From Polyodon spathula (lineage: Eukaryota > Chordata > Actinopteri > Acipenseriformes > Polyodontidae), in NCBI RefSeq assembly GCF_017654505.1, contig NC_054538.1, positions 62,912,178-62,976,177 on the forward strand: 64,000 bases of DNA, written 5' to 3'. A program made the position numbers and the translations under genes. Shown here one piece after another: positions 12,684 through 28,548 of this stretch (its first letter is position 1; the number at the start of each line of letters is the position of its first letter). The notes below the pieces were generated by a model. The model was given only the letters and a program-made list of their open reading frames with translations, did not search any database and was not told the origin of the DNA.

Positions 12684-12729
12684 GCAGCACACACACATTT
12701 ATATACAACGGGGTGGGCACTTTGCCACA
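12441..12729 (-). mobile_element. Possible LTR fragment with (AAT)n microsatellite
   Basis: The right edge, GGGCACTTTGCCACA (12,715-12,729), matches the edge of the solo LTR at 59,685-60,297. Read on the minus strand both begin TGTGGCAAAGTGCCC. Similarity further in was not evident by eye, so this may be a related family or a truncated copy. An AAT microsatellite occupies 12,625-12,683. Confidence 0.35.
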
Positions 12730-12784
12730 ATTACGTATTTGGAATATGGTCACATGAAGAAGAATCTCTTGTAGTTTCAGAAAT

Positions 12785-13110
12785 TAGCAAATGATATCCA
12801 CCCTAACATTTTGGTGGATTTAAGGTGGACAAAATCTGAAATTGAATTTTTAGACACCTTGGTTAAACTTGATCAAGGATCTGTTAAAACAGATCTTTAC
12901 TCGAAAACCTACTGGTATGCATCAGTACCTACATATGCCATCTGTACATCCTATCCACTAAAAGAGCAATTCCTAAAGGACGGTATATAAAGATAAAAAT
13001 AATCTGTTCTGATGAAAATGACTACAAAAAACAGAAAGGAATTAAAAATAAATCTCAAGAAAGAGGATATAAAGAATAAATATTGAGATAGAATTGAGAA
13101 AAGTTGACAA
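12785..13110 (+). pseudogene. Penelope-like element reverse transcriptase fragment
   Basis: The plus strand reads HPNILVDLRWTKSEIEFLDT, then LVKLDQGSVKTDLYSKTY. This fits the late part of Penelope-like reverse transcriptases (EFLDT...KTDLYxKPTD). A frameshift follows; the next piece reads HQYLHMPSVHP, matching the family's HQYLHxxSxHP. A further shift gives ICSDENDYKKQ (around 13,000-13,030) and ERGYKE. Frames change at about 12,910, 12,955 and 12,975, and stops follow. The catalytic core and the GIY-YIG nuclease are absent. It is a dead fragment with no visible ends. Confidence 0.75.
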
Positions 13111-14700
13111 ACTTAATAGGAATTAACTACCTAATAATTACATATTTTAAATTATTACCCAACATTTCAAAAAAGAGTTTGGAAGCATTTACCTATACTT
13201 CATCATTAAGTATGCACTACTATAAAAAGGTGTGATAAATACAGTGAACAAGGGAGGGGCTTGGCTGGAGAGGCAATACTGAATGTGCTGTTGATATGCA
13301 GTGCCTTTTAAACCTGTTTTACTCTGAAAAAAATACGTGTGTAAAATAAACAGCGTATATGAAAATAAATTGGACCCGACGTGCCTGACAGGCTCTGAAT
13401 AAATGAACCGCTAAGGGTTAAGGGACACTGCAACCTGTAAAAGCACAAGTAAAGTGTGCAAATATATTGGTAAAGATACAATGTAACACTTAAGGAAAAT
13501 TATAACAGTTATTTCCCAATGCTTTTGTAGCCGACTATGCCATTGAGGGTTTAACCCCAAAATATGTTTTAATAAAAACAATTTGTTTAGGGTAATATAT
13601 AGCACACAAGTTCTTTTAATTGGGGGTTTTCAGTAATGGGGCCTATATTTTCTATCGCACAACGTCAGTGGGAGAAGGTACTTCCTGTGAAGCCTCAGTT
13701 TTAATGTTACCTTTTATGATGGGTTCTTCCTGGTCCTCCAAATTTAGTGGCATGGCTAATAACATAAACTTAGTAGAATGGGAGGCAAATTTGATACATG
13801 TATGCTGTGGTACACAAAGCAGTGTTTATTGTCTCTTGTAAGCATAACATCCACGCTTTACAATCCACCTCTTTTTTATGTACTTCATTGAGTACCGTTA
13901 AATTTTTACAATGGTGGAAGTGCAGAAATCTGCAATTGCACCTAAACATTTTAATGTCATAATTGGCTTCCAGCATAACAGTATGTTAGCAAGCATTCAT
14001 AGTCAACTATAAAGTTTGAAAGAAGAATTGCTAATCACAGTGCAAACATACACATACTGCAAAAAATGCTTTCACCACATGAAACAGTGCAGTTAATACA
14101 AGAAATGTAGATTCCAGATACAGAAAATATTGTTTGTATAAATATTGTTGATAGCGTTTGGAGAAATATGGCTTGTTTAACATTAGTTCCAGTAATACAT
14201 GGAAGGTCCCTAATTAATTCTATAGCACTACTGTATTCTGAGTTTATTGGTTTTACTTAGAACACTGGTGAAACAATTAGCTTGACAGCAAACATTGTGG
14301 GAATGCTAATGCAGTTACTGAACATGTTACCAATCACAAGGACTAGGATTTCCCATCATGATGTCCGTATGGCCAGTCTTCATGCAGAATTTGTCATGTG
14401 CTTAGTGATGTCATTGCCGATGTTACTGATGATATCATATTTGATGTAATGGGAAACATATACATAAGGGTGCAGTGTTAAGGTTGCATGGCTACCTTAA
14501 CTTGCAATTTTCGAAACTTTTGGACTTTTGCAACCAAACCTTAGCGTTACTTTCACAAAGTTTTTGCCATTGAATTTCCATTGTTTTGCAGAAGGCATCC
14601 TGGAAATTCAAACAACCACATCTTCCACATAGTGATCAAAACACAACTTGAGACACTAAATAGCACAGAAGAAAGGCACGCACACCAAGTGTGCAAAGTT
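13111..14700. other. Non-coding stretch, no gene seen
   Basis: AT-rich DNA without recognised coding or repeat content. Short open frames (13,411-13,605; 13,620-13,841; 13,770-13,976) are unremarkable. Confidence 0.5.
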
Positions 14701-15118
14701 GTTTTTTTTTTTTTTTTTTTTTTTTTTAAGCCATATTTATTGATGCCAAATCAAATGTGAAAAATGTTAATCCCTGCCCCTGAGGCAGGAGTGGTGGGGT
14801 CAGCAACAGCTGCCCCTGATGCTGGAGAGGTGGGGACAAATTTGAACAGGGCAGTTGTTCTTCATGTTGAATGGCATTGTCCACTCTCTCTAGAAAGATC
14901 ACGTAAGAATCCTGCAGGTTTTTAGGCAGTCAGATGTGTTGTGTGCATTGTGTATCATTACATTGAAACCATTGCCCATCTTTTCGCACCCAGGCAACAT
15001 AATGACCATAGCTTATGGTTTTCCCTTTGTGGAACACAATTGCCAGAGTTTAAAATGTTTTTCTGTCAATTACAACTCTGTCTTGCTTGAAATTGGTGAG
15101 TGATGTATTAATTGCAAT
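14701..15118 (-). pseudogene. Processed pseudogene of a ubiquitin-specific protease (C-terminal part)
   Basis: On the minus strand one frame reads TLAIVFHKGKTISYGHYVAW, then VRKDGQWFQCNDTQ, and after one stop KNLQDSYVIFLERVDN. This is the end of a USP (peptidase C19) domain: the GHYxAxV box carries the catalytic histidine, the W-x2-x-ND box follows, and SYVIFLER matches the usual SYxLFYxR end. Stops occur just before TLAIV (TAA) and after QCTQHI. The reading continues to a CATCAATAAATATGGCTT segment holding AATAAA, about a dozen bases before a run of some 27 A. This shows a reverse-transcribed mRNA. The 5' end lies near 15,118, so the catalytic cysteine half is missing. USPs remove ubiquitin from proteins; this copy cannot. 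The parent gene was not identified. Confidence 0.75.
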
Positions 15119-15121
15119 ATC

Positions 15122-15403
15122 ATACCATTTTAATCAACTAATAAACAATATGGGGATAATTAATTCCGTGTTTGAATTTTAAAATGGCGCTATATAAATC
15201 TGGTGATACATTGAATATGCTATAATACAACAAATATAATACATATAATATAGAAATATGATAAATAATATACACAAATAACACATGCACACAATGTCTA
15301 GCAGTGCAAAATCATATCATTTTAACAAACTAATAAACAATATGGGGGATAATGAATTCCGTGTTCGAATTTTTAAATGGCGCTATATAAATCCGGTGAT
15401 ACA
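15122..15403. repeat. Two diverged direct copies of a 90-bp block
   Basis: 15,122-15,210 and 15,313-15,403 are about 90% alike. Shared landmarks are CTAATAAACAATATGGGG, GAATTCCGTGTTCGAATTT or a near match, and AATGGCGCTATATAAAT. About 100 bp of AT-rich DNA separates them. GGCGCTATATAAAT resembles the L2 3' tail, so the block may derive from a short retroelement. The first copy starts at the 5' edge of the USP retropseudogene. Confidence 0.65.
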
Positions 15404-16530
15404 GAGCAGCACAAGTGACATTCCAAATAAGTAATTTTACTGTTTGAATTGAAACAGAAAGTAATTGTGAAGTGTGCGGTTTCAGATGCACAGAATAAGC
15501 AAGTAACATCCATTACATTTTAGAATATTAACAAATACCAAACATTCCAGGCTGTTCTAAAATATTCTGCATGAATAACAGTGTTACAAAACAGCACATT
15601 TACAAATGGAGCATCAGATATAATACATTGCATCACTTACTCAAGTATTAGTATGTTATTTTGACCTTGACTAGTCAACTATGTCAATTTAATAGCTGTT
15701 CTACCCCTATTTTAACCCTGACTGCACTATTTGAGCTAAAGCTGTTGTTGTTTTGTTAAATAAAAAGGTTCCTGTTCCCATATACATTATATCATCTTAG
15801 TTGCAAGAAAGTTAATTTATTTTTATTCAAAGTATTTTTCAAATTGTATGACAAAGTTAAAGAAACTTCCAATGCTGGATAATTGATTTTTTTTTTTTTT
15901 TAGTTTTTAAATGTTACTTTTACCATGTCAAAAAAATGCAATTCATCAATTGTTAACGTGCAAACAAGAGTGACTCAAATAAACAAATAAATCTTGACAT
16001 TCCAAACAATCAGACACTCATCTTCCTCCATTCTTTCCTTTAAAAGCACTACACACATTTTACCCCATCCTCAGCAGCACTGATTTAAAAAAAAAACCAA
16101 CACCATTGTAGTTCTATCCCTCCCCTTCCAATGAAACGTTCAAATTATAAATCCAGGTGTGAGCCCTTCCAATCCATAAAACACCTTCAAGAGCAGTTAG
16201 AAACTAAGTTCATATTTTAAATGACTAATTCTAGCTTACTTCCAATTGTATGGAAGCAAATATTTCCAAACTGTCCAATTACATGTAAGTAGATATATGC
16301 ATTTTAAACATTATCTGGCATTGACACATTTACAGTAAATTGGATGATTAATGGATCAATAGAAAATGTCAAGATTAAAACCACATTTTTTTAATTTATT
16401 TTTTATTTAATGAATAACAATTTAAGTCAAATTGTTCATAGCAAGAATACTTGTTTGACTTACCGTAATTATAGTGTATAACACACATTGTTTAATCCAT
16501 TAGTAGAATTTATACACACACAAGATCAAC
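15404..16530. other. Non-coding stretch, no gene seen
   Basis: AT-rich DNA with T and A runs (about 15,888-15,902 and 16,087-16,096). No gene or nameable repeat was recognised. Confidence 0.5.
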
Positions 16531-16552
16531 TATATATATATATATATATATA

Positions 16553-16622
<70 letters not shown>
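16531..16622. repeat. Compound (TA)n(CA)n microsatellite
   Basis: TA repeats interrupted by GATA, then about 17 CA units. Open frames here encode only Tyr/Ile and Thr/His repeats. Confidence 0.95.
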
Positions 16623-16623
<1 letters not shown>

Positions 16624-18346
16624 GTGTAAATACCAGATATCAGTTGCAGATAAGTAATAAATTATTTATCACAGTATTTTCAGCAGGGGAAAAAAACGAT
16701 TAAGTATGGTTTCATGTGCCCCCCTGCAGTTTGCAGTCATTCCCTTCAACATAGTAGTAAGTGTAGATTATTAATGCATTTCACAACTTTGGCATTCAGA
16801 TCATACAGAAAAACAGGGAAGATCTGTAAATGCAGAATTAGATCAATTAGATGGCATCCTAAAAAAAAGAGGTTACAAAGTAATTTATATAGAGAGCAAA
16901 GATCTCTACAGCATTACTTTCATAAATATCAATGAGAATGTAGGTGCTATTAAAAACTATATAATCAGCTTAGATCATGTGAACAAATTCTGTAATATGC
17001 ATTCATTGATGGGCAAGTCCCTTTTTTTAGATTGCGCTATAACATCTCAGACATTGCAAGTATCAGTTAATTATGAAAAGGTCACTGTCTAATTCAGAAC
17101 ATTAGGTATAGTAAACTTGCCAAATTTGTCCTGTTCAAAAGGCAGAGCGTAGCTTTAAAGTAACAGACATCAACGATGGAGGTCTTAAAAGGCAGCCCAC
17201 ATTAAACACGTTTCTTTACCAAGTAATCTTGGCATAAAAGTATCACACATTCTCCAATCCCTTGATCTTTAATCTCTATGCCAATGTCTGTTACACAGAT
17301 TATGGTTGCAGCTACTGACGAGTCTGCCAAATCTTAGCTGGCTGACAAAGCTGGCAATATAAATATTTGGTTATTATTTTCGAAAGGCAAAATATTTCAA
17401 TAATAGATACTCGGTAGAGATAAGAACTGTCCCTTCTGGAGCAAACAACACCAGGACAGATTCATTATTATGACCTACAGATGTCAGATTTAGTTAAAAA
17501 AAAAAAAAAATGTAAATGTAACGCTTTCTAAAAGCTACAGGAGAGCAAATCAAATAAACAATTACATCTTGAAGGGAGTTTTGCATACAAGTGCTGGTCA
17601 AAAATTAAATATTTACCATGATAATTTTTGCACCTTTCATGGAACTACCATATGGAATATTAGCAGAAATAAACTTGTCTATTGTCACATTGTTATTTTT
17701 TCCATCTGTAAAATCCTATATAGGCACACTTGTTGGCAGGTCTTATGATGGCAAAAACAATTATGTAATATTATTTGTAACTGTTGTGAAATATGATTAG
17801 TAGATAAAATTCTGTTTTTACAGTAAGAAATCAATGTGCAGTAATATTAATTAGTGTACATTTTAGTACTAATGTATATCTAATTGATTTTTTAGTCATG
17901 AATGCATGGTAAATACACAAATATTCTGCTATAAATTTGAAGTTCAGTGCAAATGTACTTTTTTTTTTTTAATTTGCACTCTACTGTACTTTAACCTACA
18001 TAAACATAAAGCACAGGTAGCTGTAAAACATGCCTAACCAATATTTATTATGTTTTAATATATTTAACTGCACAATCCCCAATAATTGTTATGAATAAAT
18101 CTAATTATACACTTTCTCCATTTAAAAGTTGAGGATTGTTTTACACTTCTGGGCTTAAGTATAATTGGGTTAAAAATAAAATAAAATAAACATTCATAAC
18201 ATTTCATAACGTGCACAGCCTAACTAAGAATAAATTAGCTATTTGTAGATACAAATTTTAAATGAGAATTTCAAAAAGTAAAAAAATAAATAAATACAAT
18301 GACTGCATCCAATTTTATTACTGACAGCATCCATCTTCTATGTCCA

Positions 18347-18348
<2 letters not shown>
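16623..18348. other. Non-coding stretch, no gene seen
   Basis: AT-rich DNA. A few 60-73 codon open frames lack recognisable domains. A and T runs lie at about 17,495-17,509 and 17,960-17,971. Confidence 0.5.
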
Positions 18349-18407
<59 letters not shown>

Positions 18408-18411
18408 CACA
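18349..18411. repeat. (TA)n microsatellite with short (AC)n
   Basis: About 24 TA units, then GACACACACACAC. Confidence 0.95.

Positions 18412-24283
<5,872 letters not shown>

Positions 24284-24352
<69 letters not shown>
24284..24352. repeat. (ATT)n microsatellite
   Basis: About 23 uninterrupted TTA units. The flanking sequence carries no recognisable LINE tail. Confidence 0.95.
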
Positions 24353-24355
<3 letters not shown>

Positions 24356-26232
24356 CAGTGAGTAATCACTTCTGCACAGCAACTGCATTTATTTTAGTTT
24401 TGAATTGTTTAGCAGGGTACAGGTAGCTGCTTCAATGACATTACAATTACAAAGAAATCTTGTACCTTTCTACAGTTCTGAAGACTGAAGTAATAATTGG
24501 GTGTATTTTATGGTTTGTGTATTTTAAGATTGTAAGAAATGGTTCCACTGAATAAATCATTCATACATTAAGAATGATTACCAGTGCGTAAAGTGGCAAG
24601 CTGTATTACCTAAGATATATTACCCATAATGCTTTTCAAGAAGGCAGCTAATTAGCAGCAGAAAGGTCAGGTAAAACCAGAATGTGATTAGAAGAGGCTG
24701 AAGAAAAAAAATTAGACACACACATATTTTAGTTGCTTTTGGATTATGGCCAAATTTCCTTTTTGCCACTGTAACTGAAAACCATTGCTTCAATATTTAA
24801 TGAAATGCTTCTGTTGCGGCACCTGGCTATATACAGGGTAGTGCCTAACCAGTGCCTCCCAAGTGGGTCATTACTGCGGCCATCTGAAAAGGGGCAAACT
24901 GTTCATTGACTACAATAATGCCAGCCTTTATAAAGCTACAGCTACAAAACAGCAGGAGTTAGAGGTATGCTGGCTCTGATCTTTGAAAAAAATGGCCTGG
25001 GGCAAAATACTTTTCCTACCATCAGAGACTGTATAGTTAGCAATAATTCTGTAAGTCAAAGCCAGTGTGCTAAAAGTACCTTGGCTGCTTTTACCCCCTC
25101 CCCCCCCCTCCACCTTACAGTAAGCCTTATCTGCTCCTGGAGTGAGATCCTTGTCAACAGGAAAACACTGGTTCATGCTGCCCTTCTAATGATCCAATGC
25201 ATCAATACCTCAAACAATCACAACAAGCAGATGTCCTGAGTTAATGCAGTCTTCCTTGGGATTTTACTTGTGAAACACAGCTTTAAAAAGCATTAGTCTT
25301 TTGTCCTCACTTGAGGTCTGCTAAAGCCTGGCACTGATTCCTTGGGCATGTGAACCCCAGCCTGATGGAATTTAATTACTTTAGTGATATTAATCATCTG
25401 TACAGTAGATATGAGAGTATTTTATTACCACTTCTAGGGGTTATTAATACAAATATACTGTCAAACTATATTATGTAAAGTACATTCCAAATGCAGTCGT
25501 TGTTGTATTTAATGTAACACAATTCAAATGAATGGTTTTTCTTGTGTGTTGTCCAGTTTTTGTTTTCTTTTTATTTTATTTTATTTTATTGTAAACACTT
25601 GTGTTTTTGTACTCAGTGAGGGAAATACAGTATAAGAAATTAAAACATTCACATTAATGATTACAATATTGCATTACATTGTGGATGTATTGGATTGTTT
25701 ATGTAATCATTTCTAGATTTTCCATTTACAATAATACAAAAAAAAAAAAAAACATTCTGTATGTGTTTGTGTTTTACTTTACAGTAGAGAAAAGACTGTA
25801 TAATCTATTCAGTAAGGTTTGCTACATTCTAATTTTTTATTTTTTTATTTTATTTTTTTAAGGTGCCGTGACACTGCACAGTACATCAAAGGCACCAGCA
25901 TATAAATACTGTAGTTAAGCTGCTGAAGAGTTAAATAAACATTCCTGTAAAACTGTCAAAAGGCAAGTATGAGTCTGATTGATTCCCTTTAGGATATTTT
26001 GTAATGTGGTACCCCTGCAATATTTATATAGGAGCAGATAAAACACATTTAGTACTTCAGTGTTTTACTACAGATAACTTTGTATGTATGCAGAGAATAG
26101 CTTCAACCAATGTAAAGAAAATTCTCTCTTTTTTTCTTTTTGAGAAACACTTGCGCAACTTTTAAATTCTATTATACACACAAATATAGGCACACTACAA
26201 AGAAACATTTGAAGAAGGCTTCTCATTAAAAC

Positions 26233-26268
<36 letters not shown>

Positions 26269-26315
26269 GTTTCTTTTTGGTACTATTATTTAACGGTTTG
26301 TTCAATATTATTTAG

Positions 26316-26317
<2 letters not shown>
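24353..26317. other. Non-coding stretch, no gene seen
   Basis: AT-rich DNA. It contains a C-rich run (25,097-25,112), TTTTA units (25,569-25,590), and A and T runs including 26,239-26,264. No gene was recognised. Confidence 0.5.

Positions 26318-26377
<60 letters not shown>
26318..26377. repeat. (CA)n microsatellite
   Basis: About 30 CA units, pure. Confidence 0.95.
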
Positions 26378-26378
<1 letters not shown>

Positions 26379-26562
26379 ATAATATTCCAGACAAGTCTGA
26401 AGTTATTGAATCATCCAGTCCAAAGCATTTTTCCAACCATGTTTGTCATTGTTAACTTAAACCTATGCTTAATTACAATGTATTGTATTTCTTATAGCTC
26501 ATTTATAAACTCCCTGTTTACATTACATGCTGCTCTGTGAGTCCTCATCGGTTGCTTTATGT

Positions 26563-27854
26563 CAGTGGTGGCCAATATACCAAATACTGCGATCCATTTT
26601 GGTGGATCTCAGCAGGCTCTGTGATCCACCTGTATTCTATGACCAACAATTTTTAGTGGGATTTAATATACAAATGCTCAATCAAAGCTTTTGTTTTTGT
26701 TTGTTTTTTAATATTAATAATAGGTAGTTATAAAACAGAAACTTACCAGCATTTTTCATTTGAGTCTTGAATCCTGGTGTAGGGAGGGCTCCACGTTAAC
26801 TTTTTTTAGGCACACAAAAGAAAAATAACATTTTTCTCAAATGTATTGTTGAATATATACTAATCTTTTTTTTCCTTCCGTTCTTACATAACACTTGTGC
26901 AGTTCAATACTTTTGCATCAACAAAATTCAAATTGACAACTTTTTTTGCCAACTGAAATGATTTTTAACTGCCTGGTAGCATCTTCCTCAGAATGTGCTA
27001 CTTGCCTGTTTATGGTAGCGGGATGGTGTGGCTGATGTTTCTGGATGTATCCTCTCCGCACATTGCGTGCCATCTTGAAGCACTGTGTTTAATATTTTTG
27101 CGTTTGAACTTCTGGCTCTTTTAAAAATACAGTCTTGCCTGCCATCACTTCCCCTGCATCCTGCAAAACGTGCAAAACATGGATTATTTTTAACATTGTC
27201 AAACTTAAGCCAGGGAAAATCTTTTAGCTATGTTCTTTTGTATGTTCTTTTGCTACTGAACACGTTGTAACTAATACAGCCCTTCTCAAAGTTCCCTGTT
27301 CACTTTCATCTTCTGACATACCTTCATTGCTCATTTCTTGTAAAGACGCCCACATATCTGAATTTTGTTCATCACGGTTTTCTTTTGAAACTTCTCCAAC
27401 CACATGAAAATAATTTGTTATTTTCATCATCTTGGTTTGACAAGTTTTCAAACTTTGGAAACCAGCAGCCATCACAATGATAAAGCAGTGAAATTAGCGG
27501 GGTATGGGATTTGTAGTTTTTAATGTGTTATTAACAGTGGGCAGTGGACACCAATAAACTACTGTAGCATGCACGGGTGACGCAATCAAATATGAAGACA
27601 TAAACCCAATACCAGCTCCTGCAAGGTATCGGTGCTTTGCTTCAGAGCGGGAGGTCCCGTGTTCGCGTCCTACCTCCGCCTATCAGAAACCCCTGCCTGA
27701 GGAAACCACGAACATTACATTAGATTTCCCATTAGCTGTAACCAAAACTGTTGTATGCTTATATGTTAGTGCTTGTTCTGATTTGTCTCGAGATCCACCA
27801 AAAACATTTTGTGATCCACCCATGGGATTGCGATCCACGTATTGGCCACTACTG
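26563..27854 (-). mobile_element. hAT-type DNA transposon, internally deleted
   Basis: The ends are inverted: CAGTGGTGGCCAATA at 26,563 and TATTGGCCACTACTG ending at 27,854. The 5'-CAG start and this length are usual for hAT elements. Copies of GATCCACC or GCGATCCA cluster within about 80 bp of both ends, as expected of transposase-binding subterminal repeats. The flanks CTTTATGT and TTCTACTT match at 4 of 8 positions, a decayed 8-bp duplication at best. Only the N-terminal part of a transposase remains, so this is a non-autonomous copy. Confidence 0.75.
27050..27475 (-). pseudogene. hAT transposase N-terminal remnant with zinc-finger-like segment
   Basis: On the minus strand an 83-codon frame (27,475-27,224) starts MMAAGFQSLK and is acidic. 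In a neighbouring frame the DNA continues WLKFDNVKNNPCFARFAGC, then CIFKRARSS, KILNTVLQDG and TQC. The order W-L-x-F, K-N-x-x-C-x-x-C, F-x-x-R, then a position for H-x-x-C resembles the TTF-type/BED-like finger before hAT catalytic domains. The later histidine appears lost. No DDE or dimerisation domain follows. The finger call is tentative; its place between hAT ends supports it. Confidence 0.45.
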
Positions 27855-28468
27855 TTCTACTTAGTCAAAATTGTGGGATCAACCAATGACTTCACATATG
27901 GGGAAATGGTTGATCCCATGTAAAAAATAAATTTGCAATATATACATATTTGAACAGTGTCTGAGAGCACTAGAAATATCAAGTTTAAGCTACTGTAAAG
28001 TAGTAGCTGGGATGGTTGTTTCAAAGGGTGTTGGAAAATCAAGAGGCTTTACTTAACAACAGACTATCCATTAAACTTTTTTTCCACCTACCAGCAATGC
28101 TGGCATATCTCTCGATTGATCATGCATGTGATGAACACTAAATCTGGGTACCACCAATATAAACAAGCCTTTGTTTTCCAACTTCCTACAAGACCTCAGC
28201 CCAAACATCACCTGGTAGAGATGAAACCATGAGTTTCCTCTTGACCTTGTCTGTCAATGTGAATCTACAGTCAGCCCAGTAAGGTGTGTCCTTATCAGGA
28301 TACAAGATTTCTCCTCCACACTCTCTTTTAACAGAAGGTGTGCCCCTGCCTGCCCACAGCTTAATCAAGAAACAAAACTCAAAGCAAAGCAGAGAAGAGA
28401 CCTGGGATAATGACAGAAATTTGAAACGCAGCTAGCCAGTCATTAATCTATACACTATTGACACCTAA
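27855..28468. other. Non-coding stretch, no gene assigned
   Basis: A 60-codon minus-strand frame (28,368-28,186, beginning MIKLWAGRGTPSVKRECGGE) has balanced composition but no recognised domain and no convincing splice sites. Nothing else was seen. Confidence 0.45.
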
Positions 28469-28474
28469 TTTTAA

Positions 28475-28542
<68 letters not shown>

Positions 28543-28548
28543 TTAAAA
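28469..28548. repeat. Palindrome: (TA)n flanked by inverted TTTTAAGG
   Basis: TTTTAAGG, about 32 TA units, then CCTTAAAA. The flanks are exact inverted copies, so the whole 80 bp can fold on itself. Confidence 0.9.

Noticed and set aside
27630..27690. tRNA-like stretch with GTGTTCGCGTCC resembling a B box
   Set aside because: No matching acceptor or T stem could be drawn and there is no clear A box; at most a decayed tRNA-derived relic inside the hAT element.
28186..28368. 60-codon minus-strand frame with balanced composition
   Set aside because: No known domain, no good splice acceptor or donor, and too short to call by composition alone.
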